The notes: generated by a model from the sequence alone, not told the origin. DNA of 64,000 nt from Hymenobacter nitidus (GCF_020447315.1 NZ_JAJADQ010000001.1:718909-782908), one strand, 5' to 3'; counted from the stretch's first letter, positions 11,089 through 20,252 are shown. Program-made: numbers and translations.

Positions 11089-11688
11089 ATGAACCGCATA
11101 TCCCGCTTTTTCGCCCGTCCGGTTGCCCTGGCAGCCGTGGGCCTTTCCCTGCTGCTGGGAGTTAGCAGCTGCGCCAGCTCGCACGTTGGTGTCTCCTCCG
11201 ATTTCGACCATTCCGTGAATTTCCGCGCCTATAAAACCTGGGCCTGGTATCCACAGCAGATGACGGACACGGAAGGCGGTCCGGCCAAAGGCTACGAGTC
11301 ATTCTTCGATAAGCGCATGCGTACGGCCGTAGAGGCTGAAATGGGCCGTAAAGGCCTCACGCAGGTCGACAAGAACCCCGACATTTTTGTGGCCTACAGC
11401 GCCAAGGTGGAAGACAAGCAGCGCGTGAATTATCCTTACTCGCCCTATGGCTTCGGCTACGGCTACTACGGTTATGGCCGCGGTATGAACTCCGTTTCGG
11501 AATACAAGGAAGGCACTGTCATCATCGACATCGTGGATGCCAAGCGCAAGGAGCTGGCGTGGCGCGGCATGGGCGAAGCCCAGATTGAGAACCGCACCAT
11601 TTCCGAGCCCGAAGTATTCCGCATTGTGGGCAGCGTGCTGGGCACCTACCCTCCCACCGACGGTCGCAACAGCCAGGCTACCCGCTAA
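11089..11688 (+). CDS. DUF4136 lipoprotein
   Basis: A 199-residue lipoprotein: signal peptide with lipobox V-S-S-C, then the DUF4136 opening 'VSSDFDHSVNFRAYKTWAWYP'. A Gly/Tyr-rich loop (about residues 117-133) interrupts the domain, which continues 'GTVIIDIVDAKRKELAWRGMGEA' and ends with the family's 'VGSVLGTYPP' segment. DUF4136 proteins are envelope lipoproteins of unknown function, often stress-induced. Followed by an exceptionally long hairpin terminator. Confidence 0.8.
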   Translation: MNRISRFFARPVALAAVGLSLLLGVSSCASSHVGVSSDFDHSVNFRAYKTWAWYPQQMTDTEGGPAKGYESFFDKRMRTAVEAEMGRKGLTQVDKNPDIFVAYSAKVEDKQRVNYPYSPYGFGYGYYGYGRGMNSVSEYKEGTVIIDIVDAKRKELAWRGMGEAQIENRTISEPEVFRIVGSVLGTYPPTDGRNSQATR

Positions 11689-11695
11689 GCTCAAT

Positions 11696-11770
11696 CTGCG
11701 AAATGCTGTCAAACAAAAAGCGCGGCCCCCATAGTGGGAGCCGCGCTTTTTGTTTGACAGCATTTCGCAG
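11696..11770. terminator. very long bidirectional hairpin terminator
   Basis: Arms 11696-11726 and 11740-11770 form a perfect 31-base-pair stem, extended by three more pairs after one mismatch to a 5-base loop. The centre contains the usual A-run / GC stem / T-run. It fills the gap between the convergent stops of the DUF4136 gene and lipA. Confidence 0.85.
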
Positions 11771-11778
11771 TACGCCTT

Positions 11779-12693
11779 TTAAATCGGCACGTTCACGTGG
11801 CGCTCGGCGTGGTAGCTGCTACGTACCAACGGGCCGGATTCCACGTACTTGAGTCCCCGGCGCAAGCCTTCCTCGCGGTAATGCGCGAACAGATCGGGGT
11901 GAATGAACTCGGCTACTTCGATGTGACGCTTGGTAGGCTGCAGGTACTGGCCCAGGGTCAGGATGTCGAGGCCATTGGCCGCCAGATCGTCCATGGCTTG
12001 GTACATTTCCTCTTTGGTTTCACCCAGGCCCAGCATAATGCCCGATTTAGTGCGCTTACCGGCTTCCTTGGTGCGCCGGATCTGCTCCAGGCTCCGGTCG
12101 TACTTGGCCTGGGGCCGCACGAGGCGGTAGAGGCTGCCCACAGTTTCCACGTTGTGCGACACCACTTCCTGCCCACCGGCAATCATGGTATCCAATGCGG
12201 CCCAGTTGGCTTTCACGTCCGGAATCAGCGTTTCAATGGTGGTGCTGGGGCTGAGCTGCTTGATGCCCACCACAGTTTCGTACCAGATGCTGGCGCCCCG
12301 GTCTTTCAACTCGTCGCGGTTCACGCTGGTAATTACGGCGTGCTTCACGCCCATGAGCTGAATGGCTTCGGCCACGCGACGGGGCTCGTCGGTGTCATAC
12401 TCATTGGGGCGGCCCGTAGCCACGGCGCAGAATGAGCAAGAGCGGGTGCAGATGTTGCCCAGAATCATGAAGGTGGCCGTGCCGGCGCCCCAGCACTCGC
12501 CCATATTCGGGCAGTTGCCGCTCTCACAGATGGTGTGCAGCTTGTGCTCGTCCACCAGGCGGCGCACTTTGGCATATTCGGGGCCTACCGGCAGCTTCAC
12601 GCGCAGCCAGTCCGGCTTGCGCGGCTTGGCTGGTACCGCCGGAGCGGCGGTTTGGGCTTGAATGATAGGTAAAGTCAGCAGCAGGTCATCCAT
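11779..12693 (-). CDS. lipA: lipoyl synthase
   Basis: A 304-residue radical-SAM enzyme that inserts two sulfurs into protein-bound octanoyl groups to make lipoyl. Both iron-sulfur signatures are visible: the auxiliary cluster Cys56-x4-Cys61-x5-Cys67 and the radical-SAM CxxxCxxC at Cys82, 86 and 89. The C-terminal R-S-S-Y motif that ligates the auxiliary cluster is also present. The product modifies GcvH and the E2 subunits of 2-oxoacid dehydrogenases, fitting with gcvP and the E1 gene in this window. The start is supported by a TACCTTTG element ending four bases upstream of the ATG. Confidence 0.96.
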   Translation of the reverse strand: MDDLLLTLPIIQAQTAAPAVPAKPRKPDWLRVKLPVGPEYAKVRRLVDEHKLHTICESGNCPNMGECWGAGTATFMILGNICTRSCSFCAVATGRPNEYDTDEPRRVAEAIQLMGVKHAVITSVNRDELKDRGASIWYETVVGIKQLSPSTTIETLIPDVKANWAALDTMIAGGQEVVSHNVETVGSLYRLVRPQAKYDRSLEQIRRTKEAGKRTKSGIMLGLGETKEEMYQAMDDLAANGLDILTLGQYLQPTKRHIEVAEFIHPDLFAHYREEGLRRGLKYVESGPLVRSSYHAERHVNVPI

Positions 12694-12697
12694 ACTA

Positions 12698-12705
12698 CAA
12701 AGGTA
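12698..12705 (-). promoter_or_regulatory. -7 element (TACCTTTG) abutting lipA start
   Basis: Exact TAnnTTTG match on the minus strand with only four bases between it and the lipA ATG. Transcription starting a few bases downstream would give a leaderless or nearly leaderless mRNA. Confidence 0.5.
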
Positions 12706-12748
12706 GCGGTCAGTTAGCAGTTATGAGTACCACCGGGCAAGGATGGCT

Positions 12749-12805
12749 AAAAAACAGAAGACTTTCCAGTCGTCAGGGTATAAACACCCGAACGCCTGAA
12801 AAGTC
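12749..12805 (-). terminator. probable terminator of the 12839-13615 gene
   Basis: Arms 12760-12772 and 12793-12805 pair at 11 of 13 positions. On the minus strand the stem is followed by a T-rich run (complement of 12749-12756). It lies just past the stop of the minus-strand membrane-protein gene. Confidence 0.55.
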
Positions 12806-12838
12806 CTTTTTAGTTGCCGAAAAGGCGAGGTTGTTGGC

Positions 12839-13615
12839 TTAGCTCCGGTGCCCGATGTAGAGCGTCAGGTACACGGACGGGAAGAAGTTCGTATTCAATG
12901 CGCTGTCACTGATGTTAGGAGCCCGCAGAATCATCAGGTTCTTAGGGTACACTTCAAACAGGAAGCCGGTTTCGATGCCCGCCACGGCGTCGCGGTAACG
13001 GCCATACTCGAAGCTAAGCGCCCCGCGCAGGTGGCCACCGACTTTCACATTCGTTTCGCCGGCCCCGGTGAAAATGGGGGCCCGGTCCAGAATCAACTCC
13101 GCCCGGGGATGAAGCGTGGGGTCGTACTGCTCACTGCGGATATCTTCCTGCACCGCCCGGCCGCCGTTTTCGCGCAGCGTATAGTCGTAGTAGATATAGT
13201 AGGGCATCAGCAGGCCCACCGAGGGCCCGGCGCCGAGCAAGGCGTTGATCTGTACTCCGGACTCGGGTGCTTTGCGGAAAACAACGCGCTGCATACCGAA
13301 GGAAGGCCGTATGACGAACATGTAGTTCGACTTGCCAGCCACGAAGGAGCCGCCGGTAGCGCCGTTGAGGAGGCGCTGCTCCTTGGGGTGCTTCACCTCG
13401 ACGCCCTCAATGCCCCAGAACCGGGACCATTTTTCGTCCAAAACCCGCGTAGAGCGCACGGCGACACCGCCAATCAGGCCACCGCGGGTGTTGAAGTTGA
13501 TGCCGTAGGTAAATTCCTTGCGGTAGGAAGGCTCGTCGTTGCTCTGGGCCTGCACCCGAAGCGACGACCCAAGCAGGGCCAGCAAGCAAAAGCCGAAAGT
13601 GTAGAAGTGACGCAC
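12839..13615 (-). CDS. putative outer-membrane beta-barrel protein
   Basis: About 258 residues if the GTG at 13615 is the start (V-R-H-F-Y-T-F-G-F, then a signal peptide ending V-Q-A-Q). The longer in-frame ATG at 13666 would place 17 Pro/Ser-rich residues in front of the signal and is less likely. The mature protein has alternating hydrophobic/aromatic strands ('FTYGINFNTRGGLIGGVAVRS', 'NYMFVIRPSFGMQRVVF') and ends with 'VYLTLYIGHRS', the pattern of an 8- to 12-strand barrel common in Bacteroidota. Function unknown. Confidence 0.5.
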   Translation of the reverse strand: MRHFYTFGFCLLALLGSSLRVQAQSNDEPSYRKEFTYGINFNTRGGLIGGVAVRSTRVLDEKWSRFWGIEGVEVKHPKEQRLLNGATGGSFVAGKSNYMFVIRPSFGMQRVVFRKAPESGVQINALLGAGPSVGLLMPYYIYYDYTLRENGGRAVQEDIRSEQYDPTLHPRAELILDRAPIFTGAGETNVKVGGHLRGALSFEYGRYRDAVAGIETGFLFEVYPKNLMILRAPNISDSALNTNFFPSVYLTLYIGHRS

Positions 13616-13689
13616 GGGTGGCGGGATGGCTAAGGATGGAGGAAATGACGCGAAATGACCGGCCACGGGGCCGTCCTATCTAAAGTACG

Positions 13690-13697
13690 TAAATTTG
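13690..13697 (+). promoter_or_regulatory. -7 element (TAAATTTG) upstream of the OsmC gene
   Basis: Match to TAnnTTTG, 28 bases before the ATG at 13726. No clear -33 element at the expected distance. Confidence 0.4.
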
Positions 13698-13725
13698 CGA
13701 GCAATGTATTGCCAACTTTCTGACT

Positions 13726-14133
13726 ATGAGCACCGCCACCGCCCGCTACGCCGGTAATCTGCGCTCCGAAGCCGTTCACACCGCTTCGGGCACCACTATT
13801 TTCACCGACGCCCCCGTGGATAACCACGGCCGCGGAGAAGCTTTTTCCCCCACCGACTTGGTCAGTGCGGCGCTGGGCACCTGCATGATGACCATTATGG
13901 GCATCGTCGCCGAGCGCAACAACCTTGACCTGACCGGGGTGAGCTTTGAGGTAAGCAAGCATATGGCCTCGGAGCCGCGCCGCATTGCCCAGATTGATGT
14001 AAGCTTTCGGCTCCCGGGTTCCCTAACCAAAAAGGAGCGTGCCTTGCTCGAAAACGCAGCCCGCACCTGTCCGGTAGCCCTAAGTCTGAACCCAGAAATC
14101 CGGCAGGAGGTTCAGTTCGCCTACGGCGAATAA
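13726..14133 (+). CDS. OsmC family peroxiredoxin-like protein
   Basis: A 135-residue protein with the OsmC/Ohr fold signature. It has the 'FSPTDLVSAALGTCMMT' helix carrying the first redox Cys (Cys53) and the second at Cys115 in 'ARTCPVALSLNPEI'. Such proteins reduce organic hydroperoxides with thiol cofactors. The absence of the Ohr-specific N-terminal motif favours the OsmC/YhfA-like branch. It faces the YtxJ gene, a bacillithiol-linked redox protein, across a hairpin, though the two are convergent rather than co-transcribed. Confidence 0.88.
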   Translation: MSTATARYAGNLRSEAVHTASGTTIFTDAPVDNHGRGEAFSPTDLVSAALGTCMMTIMGIVAERNNLDLTGVSFEVSKHMASEPRRIAQIDVSFRLPGSLTKKERALLENAARTCPVALSLNPEIRQEVQFAYGE

Positions 14134-14143
14134 GTGGAATTGT

Positions 14144-14231
14144 GAGGTGGTGAACGGGTGAGTTATAGGGCTACTGGTAACAACTGCGCAGTCTGCGCAA
14201 ACAGTAGAAAAACTTACCCCTTCACCACCTC
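14144..14231. terminator. long imperfect inverted repeat between convergent genes
   Basis: Arms 14144-14162 and 14213-14231 (GAGGTGGTGAA core) pair at about 16 of 19 positions around a 50-base insert that itself contains a small CTGCGCA/TGCGCA hairpin. It separates the convergent OsmC and YtxJ genes. The terminator role is inferred; there is no strong T-run. Confidence 0.4.
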
Positions 14232-14248
14232 CTCATCTCACCACTTTT

Positions 14249-14593
14249 CTAGCTTACTACGCCCTTCACGTCGCTGAGGCGGATGCCCATGTGGGAAGCA
14301 TCGAAGCGGCACTCGCCATCCTGAATCAGCAGCAGCTGGGGCGACTCGTGGCGCACGCCAAACTTGCTGGTTATTTCGCTGGAAATGGGCCGGTAGCGAA
14401 GCAGGTCGAGGTAGTAGATGGTCACGTTGTCCAGGTTGGCATCGGGCCACTGGCGTTCCAGCTTGCTTTTGGCCGCGGCGCTGATGGAGCAGCTGGTGCT
14501 GTGCTTGAAAATCAGCACCGGATGCTCGTGCGACTCGCGTACGATATCGGTGAGCTGATCGGACTCGGTGAGGGGCAGCCAGGGAGTACTCAT
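14249..14593 (-). CDS. ytxJ: bacillithiol system redox-active protein YtxJ
   Basis: A 114-residue thioredoxin-fold protein. The start at 14593 (MSTPWLPL) is preferred over an upstream in-frame start because it lies four bases after the stop of the preceding gene. It carries the family motif 'FKHSTSCSIS' with the single redox Cys35, matching the monothiol C-x-I-S of YtxJ, and 'ESPQLLLI' containing the cis-Pro region. YtxJ is a putative bacilliredoxin that de-bacillithiolates proteins; Bacteroidota make bacillithiol. Confidence 0.8.
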   Translation of the reverse strand: MSTPWLPLTESDQLTDIVRESHEHPVLIFKHSTSCSISAAAKSKLERQWPDANLDNVTIYYLDLLRYRPISSEITSKFGVRHESPQLLLIQDGECRFDASHMGIRLSDVKGVVS

Positions 14594-14597
14594 AGGA

Positions 14598-14921
14598 CTA
14601 TTCTTTCTTTGCTTTCTTTTTGGTGCGCAGGCCCAACCCAACGTGGGCCGGTTCGCTCACGCGGGGCATGCCCGCGTTGTCGAACTTATAACTCTCGCGG
14701 CCGTCATTAGGTTGCTGCGGCCGGCCGGTTCCGCCAGGCTTCAGGCTGGTTTTATCCACCGACAAGTGTGAGTCCTTGTATTCAGCCTTGAACTTGCGGG
14801 CGTCGCGCAGGGCGCGGCGACTTTCGGCTCGTTTGCGCGCCGGATACATATCGTCGGTTTGGGCCAGGGCGGCCGTACTCAGGCCCAACAGCAGCCCGCA
14901 GGCTAAGTAGATGACACGCAT
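14598..14921 (-). CDS. small secreted basic hypothetical protein
   Basis: A 107-residue protein with a clear signal peptide (VIYLACGLLLGLSTAALAQ). The mature part is hydrophilic, rich in Arg/Lys/Asp and with no predicted fold, and ends K-K-K-A-K-K-E. Its stop is four bases upstream of the ytxJ start, so the two are probably co-transcribed. No family recognised. Confidence 0.5.
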   Translation of the reverse strand: MRVIYLACGLLLGLSTAALAQTDDMYPARKRAESRRALRDARKFKAEYKDSHLSVDKTSLKPGGTGRPQQPNDGRESYKFDNAGMPRVSEPAHVGLGLRTKKKAKKE

Positions 14922-15034
14922 AGAAATCAGGGGTAGGGAATGTCTGATGGACTAGACTGCGGCGGCGAAACCAGGTTTAAAATCTGCCGTCGAATGTATA
15001 CGCAACCGCTACAGTAAGTGGCATTTGCAGAGCC

Positions 15035-15325
15035 TTAAAACGGCAGCGTAATACCCAGAAAGGTGCGCTGGCCAACTTTTTTCTTCAGGCGCCGCCGCTC
15101 GTACTTGGGTTTTTTCAGCAGCCCGTTTTTGTCGTAGTTGTTTTTGATGGGCTTCATCTCCGTGGTAGCCCCCGTGCTGCGCCCATCGGCTGACACCTCG
15201 TCCTTGTTGACGGCCTTCACCTTGGGCTGGGGCGGCCCCGTGGGGTTAGGCATGCGGTAGGGTCGGCAGCCGCCGCCAGCCATGAGCAGGAAGCCAAGCG
15301 CGACACCGCCTACGACGCGGCGCAT
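15035..15325 (-). CDS. small basic lipoprotein
   Basis: About 96 residues from the ATG at 15325 (MRRVVGGVALGFLLMAGGGC). The lipobox is G-G-G-C. The mature sequence is Lys/Pro-rich with a 'KKPKYERRRLKKK' stretch and ends 'RTFLGITLPF'. Aromatic C-terminal ends of this type are common on Bacteroidota envelope proteins. Function unknown. Confidence 0.5.
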   Translation of the reverse strand: MRRVVGGVALGFLLMAGGGCRPYRMPNPTGPPQPKVKAVNKDEVSADGRSTGATTEMKPIKNNYDKNGLLKKPKYERRRLKKKVGQRTFLGITLPF

Positions 15326-15470
15326 GGTAGAAAAAGACAAAAAGCTCATGCAGCGCAGTTCACGATAAAGCTTCGGGACAAGACAGTCCGAAAGATAAAC
15401 AACAACCCAGACACTAGCAGACTAGCGGGGAAAGCAGCAGCTGACTACCACTTCTTTACCCCGCCAACGG

Positions 15471-17459
15471 CTAGTAAGCCAGCAGCTTCTCGACCCGCTC
15501 GCGCAGGCGCTGCTGGGGCAAGAAGGCCTTTTCCAGCGGCGGCGAGAAGGGAATGGCCGTGTCCAGGGAAGCCACGCGCTGCACCGGGCCGTCGAGGTGC
15601 TCGAAGCAGTGCTCGGCAATCCAGGCCGCAATTTCTCCCCCGATGCCGCCCGTGAGCGTGTCTTCGTGGAACAGAATGATGCGGCCGGTTTTGAGCACGG
15701 TGGCCCGCACGGCTTCCTCGTCCCAGGGCAGCAGGGTGCGCAAATCCAGGATGTCGCAGTCCAGGTTCAGCTCCTCGGCCAGGCTGGTGGCCCAGTGCAC
15801 GCCGGCCCCGTAGGTGATGATGCTCAGCTCCGAGCCTTCCCGGGCCAGAGCGGCCTTGCCGATAGGCGTGGTGTAGTACGCATCCGGAACAGGCCCGCTG
15901 ATGCTGCGGTAGAGCATCTTGTGCTCGAAGTAAATCACCGGGTTGGGGTCTTCAATGGCGGCATTGAGCAGGCCCTTGGCGTCGTGCGGGTTGCTCGGAA
16001 ACACCACTTTCAGGCCGGGTGTGTGGGTAAACCAGGCCTCGTTGCTTTGGGAGTGGAATGGGCCGGCCGCCGAGCCCGCGCCGGTGGGCATGCGTACCAC
16101 TACGTCGGCATTCTGGCCCCATCGGTAGTGGCTTTTGGCCAGGTTGTTCACAATCTGGTTGAAGCCGCAGGTTACGAAGTCGGCAAACTGCATTTCGACC
16201 ATGGCCTTTTTGCGCCGGATGCTCAGGCCCAGGCCCGCGCCCACAATGGCCGACTCGCACAAGGGCGTATTGCGCACCCGGCCCTTGCCAAACTGCCCCA
16301 CGAAGCCTTCCGTTACCTTAAATACCCCGCCGTAGTCGGCAATGTCCTGGCCCATGAGCACCAGCTCGGGGTAGCGCTCCATGCTCTGGCGCAGCGCGTC
16401 GCTGATGGCGTCGACGTAGCGTTTCTCGGTGGTTGGTTGCTGGTTGTCAGGTGCTAGCTGCAGCGACTTATCGGCCTCAAAGGGCTGGTACATGTCGGCA
16501 ATTTCCTCCGCCACGTTAGCCGTCGGCATGGGTGTAGCGTCGGCCACGCGTAGCCCTTCCTCGATTTCGCGCTTGATGGTTTCGCGGAAGCGCATGCGGG
16601 CTTCCTCATCCAGAATGCCTTCGGCCAGCAGCCACTTCTCGTAGTTTTCCACCGGGTCTTTCTGGGCCCACTCCTCAAACAGCTCCTGGGGTACGTACTT
16701 GGTGCCACTGGCTTCCTCGTGGCCCCGCATGCGGAAGGTAAGGGCCTCCAGCAGCACGGGGCGCGGGTTCTGGCGCAGGTCCTCGGCCAGGCGCTTCACC
16801 GTGTCATATACTTCCAGCACGTTGTTGCCGTCTACCTGCACAGCTTCCATGCCGTAGGCGGGGCCCTTGTCGATGAAGTAGTTGAAGCGGAACTGCTCCC
16901 GGCTGGGCGTGCTCAGGCCGTAGCCGTTGTTTTCGATGATGAAGATGACCGGCAGCTGCCACACGGCCGCCACGTTCAGGGCCTCGTGGAAGTCGCCCTC
17001 GGAAGCGCCCCCGTCGCCGCTGTAGGTTACCGTCACGCGGGGCTGCTCGTCGAGCAAATCGGCCAGGGCAATGCCGCCGGCCACGGCCAGTTGCGGCCCC
17101 AGGTGACTGATCATGCCCACGATGTGGTGCTCGTTGGTGCCGAAGTGGAAGCTCCGGTCGCGGCCCTTGGTGTAGCCGGTGGTTTTGCCCTGCCACTGGG
17201 CAAAGAGCCGGTCGAGGGGGATATTGCGGCCCGTAAACACGCCCAAATTGCGGTGCAGGGGCAGAATGTACTCGTCGGGATTTAGGGCCAGGGTGCTGCC
17301 CACCGAAATGGCCTCCTGCCCGATGCCCGAAAACCACTTACTGACCTTGCCCTGCCGCAGCAGAATGAGCATTTTCTCCTCTATCATGCGCGGCTTGAGC
17401 AGCCCCTGGTAGAGGTGGAGCAGAATGTCGTTGGAGTAGTCTTTCCGGTCGAAGTTCAT
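15471..17459 (-). CDS. 2-oxoacid dehydrogenase E1, fused alpha and beta subunits (branched-chain type)
   Basis: A 662-residue enzyme from the ATG at 17459 (MNFDRKDYSN). The first half is an E1-alpha with the thiamine-diphosphate motif running from GDGGASEGD (about 148) to E-N-N-G-Y (about 176). After a linker rich in Gln/Pro near residue 345, the second half is a transketolase-type E1-beta ('LMGQDIADYGGVFKVTEGF'). Fusion of the two subunits is common in Bacteroidota. Homologues act in branched-chain 2-oxoacid (2-oxoisovalerate) or pyruvate oxidation with a lipoylated E2; substrate preference cannot be read here. No E2 or E3 gene is adjacent. Confidence 0.9.
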   Translation of the reverse strand: MNFDRKDYSNDILLHLYQGLLKPRMIEEKMLILLRQGKVSKWFSGIGQEAISVGSTLALNPDEYILPLHRNLGVFTGRNIPLDRLFAQWQGKTTGYTKGRDRSFHFGTNEHHIVGMISHLGPQLAVAGGIALADLLDEQPRVTVTYSGDGGASEGDFHEALNVAAVWQLPVIFIIENNGYGLSTPSREQFRFNYFIDKGPAYGMEAVQVDGNNVLEVYDTVKRLAEDLRQNPRPVLLEALTFRMRGHEEASGTKYVPQELFEEWAQKDPVENYEKWLLAEGILDEEARMRFRETIKREIEEGLRVADATPMPTANVAEEIADMYQPFEADKSLQLAPDNQQPTTEKRYVDAISDALRQSMERYPELVLMGQDIADYGGVFKVTEGFVGQFGKGRVRNTPLCESAIVGAGLGLSIRRKKAMVEMQFADFVTCGFNQIVNNLAKSHYRWGQNADVVVRMPTGAGSAAGPFHSQSNEAWFTHTPGLKVVFPSNPHDAKGLLNAAIEDPNPVIYFEHKMLYRSISGPVPDAYYTTPIGKAALAREGSELSIITYGAGVHWATSLAEELNLDCDILDLRTLLPWDEEAVRATVLKTGRIILFHEDTLTGGIGGEIAAWIAEHCFEHLDGPVQRVASLDTAIPFSPPLEKAFLPQQRLRERVEKLLAY

Positions 17460-17489
17460 ACGGGAGGAGTGGGTGGGTAGTAAGCAGGG

Positions 17490-17497
17490 CAAAAGTA
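17490..17497 (-). promoter_or_regulatory. -7 element (TACTTTTG) upstream of the E1 gene
   Basis: Minus-strand match to TAnnTTTG, 30 bases upstream of the E1 ATG, in the 135-base divergent spacer shared with the SusC-like gene. Confidence 0.45.
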
Positions 17498-17594
17498 CAG
17501 GTTTGGACGAAAGGAAAATTGTTGAGTTCTGGTGTGAAATCAGCCGGGCCGCGGCATCTATCTTCGGGGCTGATTTCTTCCCTGTATCCTTACT

Positions 17595-20252
17595 ATGAAT
17601 AGAATCTTACCGCTCAGCATTCTTTCTCTTGCCGCTTCCGCTGCCCAGGCCCAACAACCGGCTAACACACCCCTCACTTCTATTGATAGCCTTCGCGCAA
17701 GTCACCCCGGCTTAATCGTAGATTATCCTATCCGAGAACACAACCTACTGCCGGCCTTCACCACTATTCAACCCCTACTCAGCCGCGTAGCCGGGGTGCA
17801 GGTCACGCCCTACTCCGGGGCACCGGGGGCCTGGGCCACGGTGCGCATTCGGGGGGCGACGAACCTGACCGGCAGCAGCCAGCCCCTCTACGTGGTGGAT
17901 GGCGTGCCCGTGTACAATACCGACGTGACGCCGGAGCGCTGGAGCAGCCGAAGCCCGTTTTCTCAGCCCAACAATAACTCCAACTACCCTAACAACTCTA
18001 CCCCGACCACACCCAACGCCAACCCGCTGCTGGACCTGCCCGTGGAAGACGTAGACCACATAATTGTGCTAAAAAGCGCCGCCGCTACCGCTCAATACGG
18101 CATGCAGGGCTCCAATGGCGTTATCCTGATTACCACAAAAAGCGGCGCGGCGCGGGGCAGCGCCCCCCAGCCCCTGCGGGTGCGCTACAGCGGCTGGGGT
18201 GGCGTGCAGCAGGTGCGCCAGCGCTATGAGCTGCTCAATGGCCGCCAGTATGCCGAGCTCGTCAACGCCGCCGCGGGTTCCAACCTCGGGAACCCGCCTC
18301 CCTACTCGGCCGCCGAGCTGAACAGCTTGCAGGAAGTAGACTGGCAGGACGAACTGTTTCGGCCCGCTGCCATCCAGAGCCACAACCTGAGCGTGGACGG
18401 CCTCGCCGGCAACACCCGCTACTACGCCGCCGCCGACTACCTCAATCAGGCTGGCGTCATCGTCAAGTCGGGGATGAGCCGGGGCAGCCTGCGTTTCAAC
18501 CTCGACCAGCAAGTCACCGAGAAGCTGCACGTGGGCGTGCGGGCCAGCGCCAGCCAAACCGACCAGCACCACGCCGGTCAGGAGCTGGATGCCGGCTCTC
18601 TGGTGCGGAGCTACCTGCTGGGCATTCCGGCCGTACCGGCCCGCACCGCGTATTATAGCTACGTCCCGCCCGAGCCTCGCTTTGCCCTCGACGACTACTC
18701 ACAAACGGCCCGCACCCGCCGCCTTATCACCCAGCTCAACGCCACCTACCAGTTCTCGCCCAGCCTGAGCCTGACCGCCCGCGGCAGCCGCGAGAAGGTA
18801 GACGCCGAAGGCCTCGACTACACACCCAACGGCTTTGGCCCCGGCCCGGTAGCCGTGGAGCACACCGGCACTGCCACCACCTCGGCCCGCAACTGGGTAG
18901 TGGCCGCCGCCCTGCGCTTCGAGCGCACCTTCCGGGAGCAGCACGCCGTGACGGCGGCCCTCAACTATCTGCGCCAGCAGGACCAGCGCGAGCTGGATTA
19001 TACCTATGAAGGGGCGTACTCGGGCGGCTTTTTCCGGTCCGAAGAGAAGCGCCTGGCCATTCACAGCCCCTCGGTGGTGGCGGGCTACACCTACGCCGGC
19101 CGCTACGAGGTGCAGGCCTCCATGCGCACCGAGTTTGCCTCCGGCAAAAACGCCTCCGATAAGAAAGTGTGGCTGCCCGGAGCCCAGCTGAGCTGGCATA
19201 TCAATAAAGAAGGCTTCCTGCGTAACGCCGAGCAGCTCACCGACCTCACCCTCTGGGCCGGCTCGGGCAAAACCAGCTCCTTTTTCGTGGCCGACCGCAC
19301 CACCCAGCACGATGCCGGCCTGCGCGCGGGCCTGCTCGGAGGCCGCCTTACGCTGGAAGTGGCCGCCTACCAGCGCCGCACCACCCATTCGGAGGCCTCG
19401 TTCCTGGTTTCGGTGCCCACGGGTAGCGGCATCACCACCTACCCCATCTTTCCCAACATCACGCTGCTCAATAAGGGCCTGGAGCTTACCGCCGGTGGCA
19501 GCTGGCAGGCCGGGCCGGTAGCTGGTTTCTCCCAGCTGAGCGCCGCGACTAACCGCAACGAGGTAACCGAGCTCAAGCCCGGCGACGACTTCGGCCAGAT
19601 GGTGCCCAGCAACCTGGCGGTGGGCCAGCCCGTGAGCCGCTTCCTGGTGTATGAGGCCGATGGCACCTACCCGGCGGGCCACCCCAGCGCCGGCCAGCGC
19701 CGCGCCACCGACCGCAACAACGACGGCCGCCTCGACTACGGCGACACCTACTACGAAAACGGCGGCCTGCCCCGCTACTCGCTCAATTTCACGCAGCAGC
19801 TGCGCCTGAAGCGCTTCCAGCTCGAGGCCCAGCTCGACGGCCTCTTCGGCTACCAGATGCAGAACTCGGTCCTGATGCGCCTCGACGCCCCCTCGGCCTC
19901 GGCCAATAGCACCGTGCGGGCCCTCGACTACTGGACGCCCGCCAACCAGAACACCTCCGTACCCCGGGCCGGTAGCGGCATCCGCTCCTACCCCCTTCCC
20001 TTCAACGAGGACCTGGAAGATGGCAGCCACGTGCGCCTTTCCCAACTTGCCCTTAGCTACGAGGTGCTCCGCTCCGATACCCGCACCATCAGCGTGTGGG
20101 TGGGCGGCCAGAACCTGTTCGTAACCGGCTCCTACCGCGGCTTCGACCCAAATGTGAGCAGCGGCGGCGCCGGCCCCTACCACGCCGGCCAGGATACGGG
20201 CGTGTACCCCGTAGCCCGCATGTGGCAGCTGGGCGTGCGCGGCCAGTTCTAA
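17595..20252 (+). CDS. SusC/RagA-type TonB-dependent outer-membrane receptor (orphan)
   Basis: An 885-residue receptor: signal peptide ending A-Q-A-Q, then a plug domain with the SusC-type signature 'SQPLYVVDGVPVYNTD' and 'GMQGSNGVILITTKSGA', then a beta-barrel ending in the aromatic 'QLGVRGQF'. The usual N-terminal carboxypeptidase-like domain of SusC proteins is missing, and the protein is shorter than typical SusC (about 1000 residues). No SusD lipoprotein, glycoside hydrolase or regulator is adjacent, so it is not part of an obvious polysaccharide-utilisation locus. Substrate unknown. Confidence 0.85.
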   Translation: MNRILPLSILSLAASAAQAQQPANTPLTSIDSLRASHPGLIVDYPIREHNLLPAFTTIQPLLSRVAGVQVTPYSGAPGAWATVRIRGATNLTGSSQPLYVVDGVPVYNTDVTPERWSSRSPFSQPNNNSNYPNNSTPTTPNANPLLDLPVEDVDHIIVLKSAAATAQYGMQGSNGVILITTKSGAARGSAPQPLRVRYSGWGGVQQVRQRYELLNGRQYAELVNAAAGSNLGNPPPYSAAELNSLQEVDWQDELFRPAAIQSHNLSVDGLAGNTRYYAAADYLNQAGVIVKSGMSRGSLRFNLDQQVTEKLHVGVRASASQTDQHHAGQELDAGSLVRSYLLGIPAVPARTAYYSYVPPEPRFALDDYSQTARTRRLITQLNATYQFSPSLSLTARGSREKVDAEGLDYTPNGFGPGPVAVEHTGTATTSARNWVVAAALRFERTFREQHAVTAALNYLRQQDQRELDYTYEGAYSGGFFRSEEKRLAIHSPSVVAGYTYAGRYEVQASMRTEFASGKNASDKKVWLPGAQLSWHINKEGFLRNAEQLTDLTLWAGSGKTSSFFVADRTTQHDAGLRAGLLGGRLTLEVAAYQRRTTHSEASFLVSVPTGSGITTYPIFPNITLLNKGLELTAGGSWQAGPVAGFSQLSAATNRNEVTELKPGDDFGQMVPSNLAVGQPVSRFLVYEADGTYPAGHPSAGQRRATDRNNDGRLDYGDTYYENGGLPRYSLNFTQQLRLKRFQLEAQLDGLFGYQMQNSVLMRLDAPSASANSTVRALDYWTPANQNTSVPRAGSGIRSYPLPFNEDLEDGSHVRLSQLALSYEVLRSDTRTISVWVGGQNLFVTGSYRGFDPNVSSGGAGPYHAGQDTGVYPVARMWQLGVRGQF

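Noticed and set aside
17595..20252. Polysaccharide-utilisation locus
   Set aside because: No SusD, glycoside hydrolase or regulator next to the SusC-like gene.
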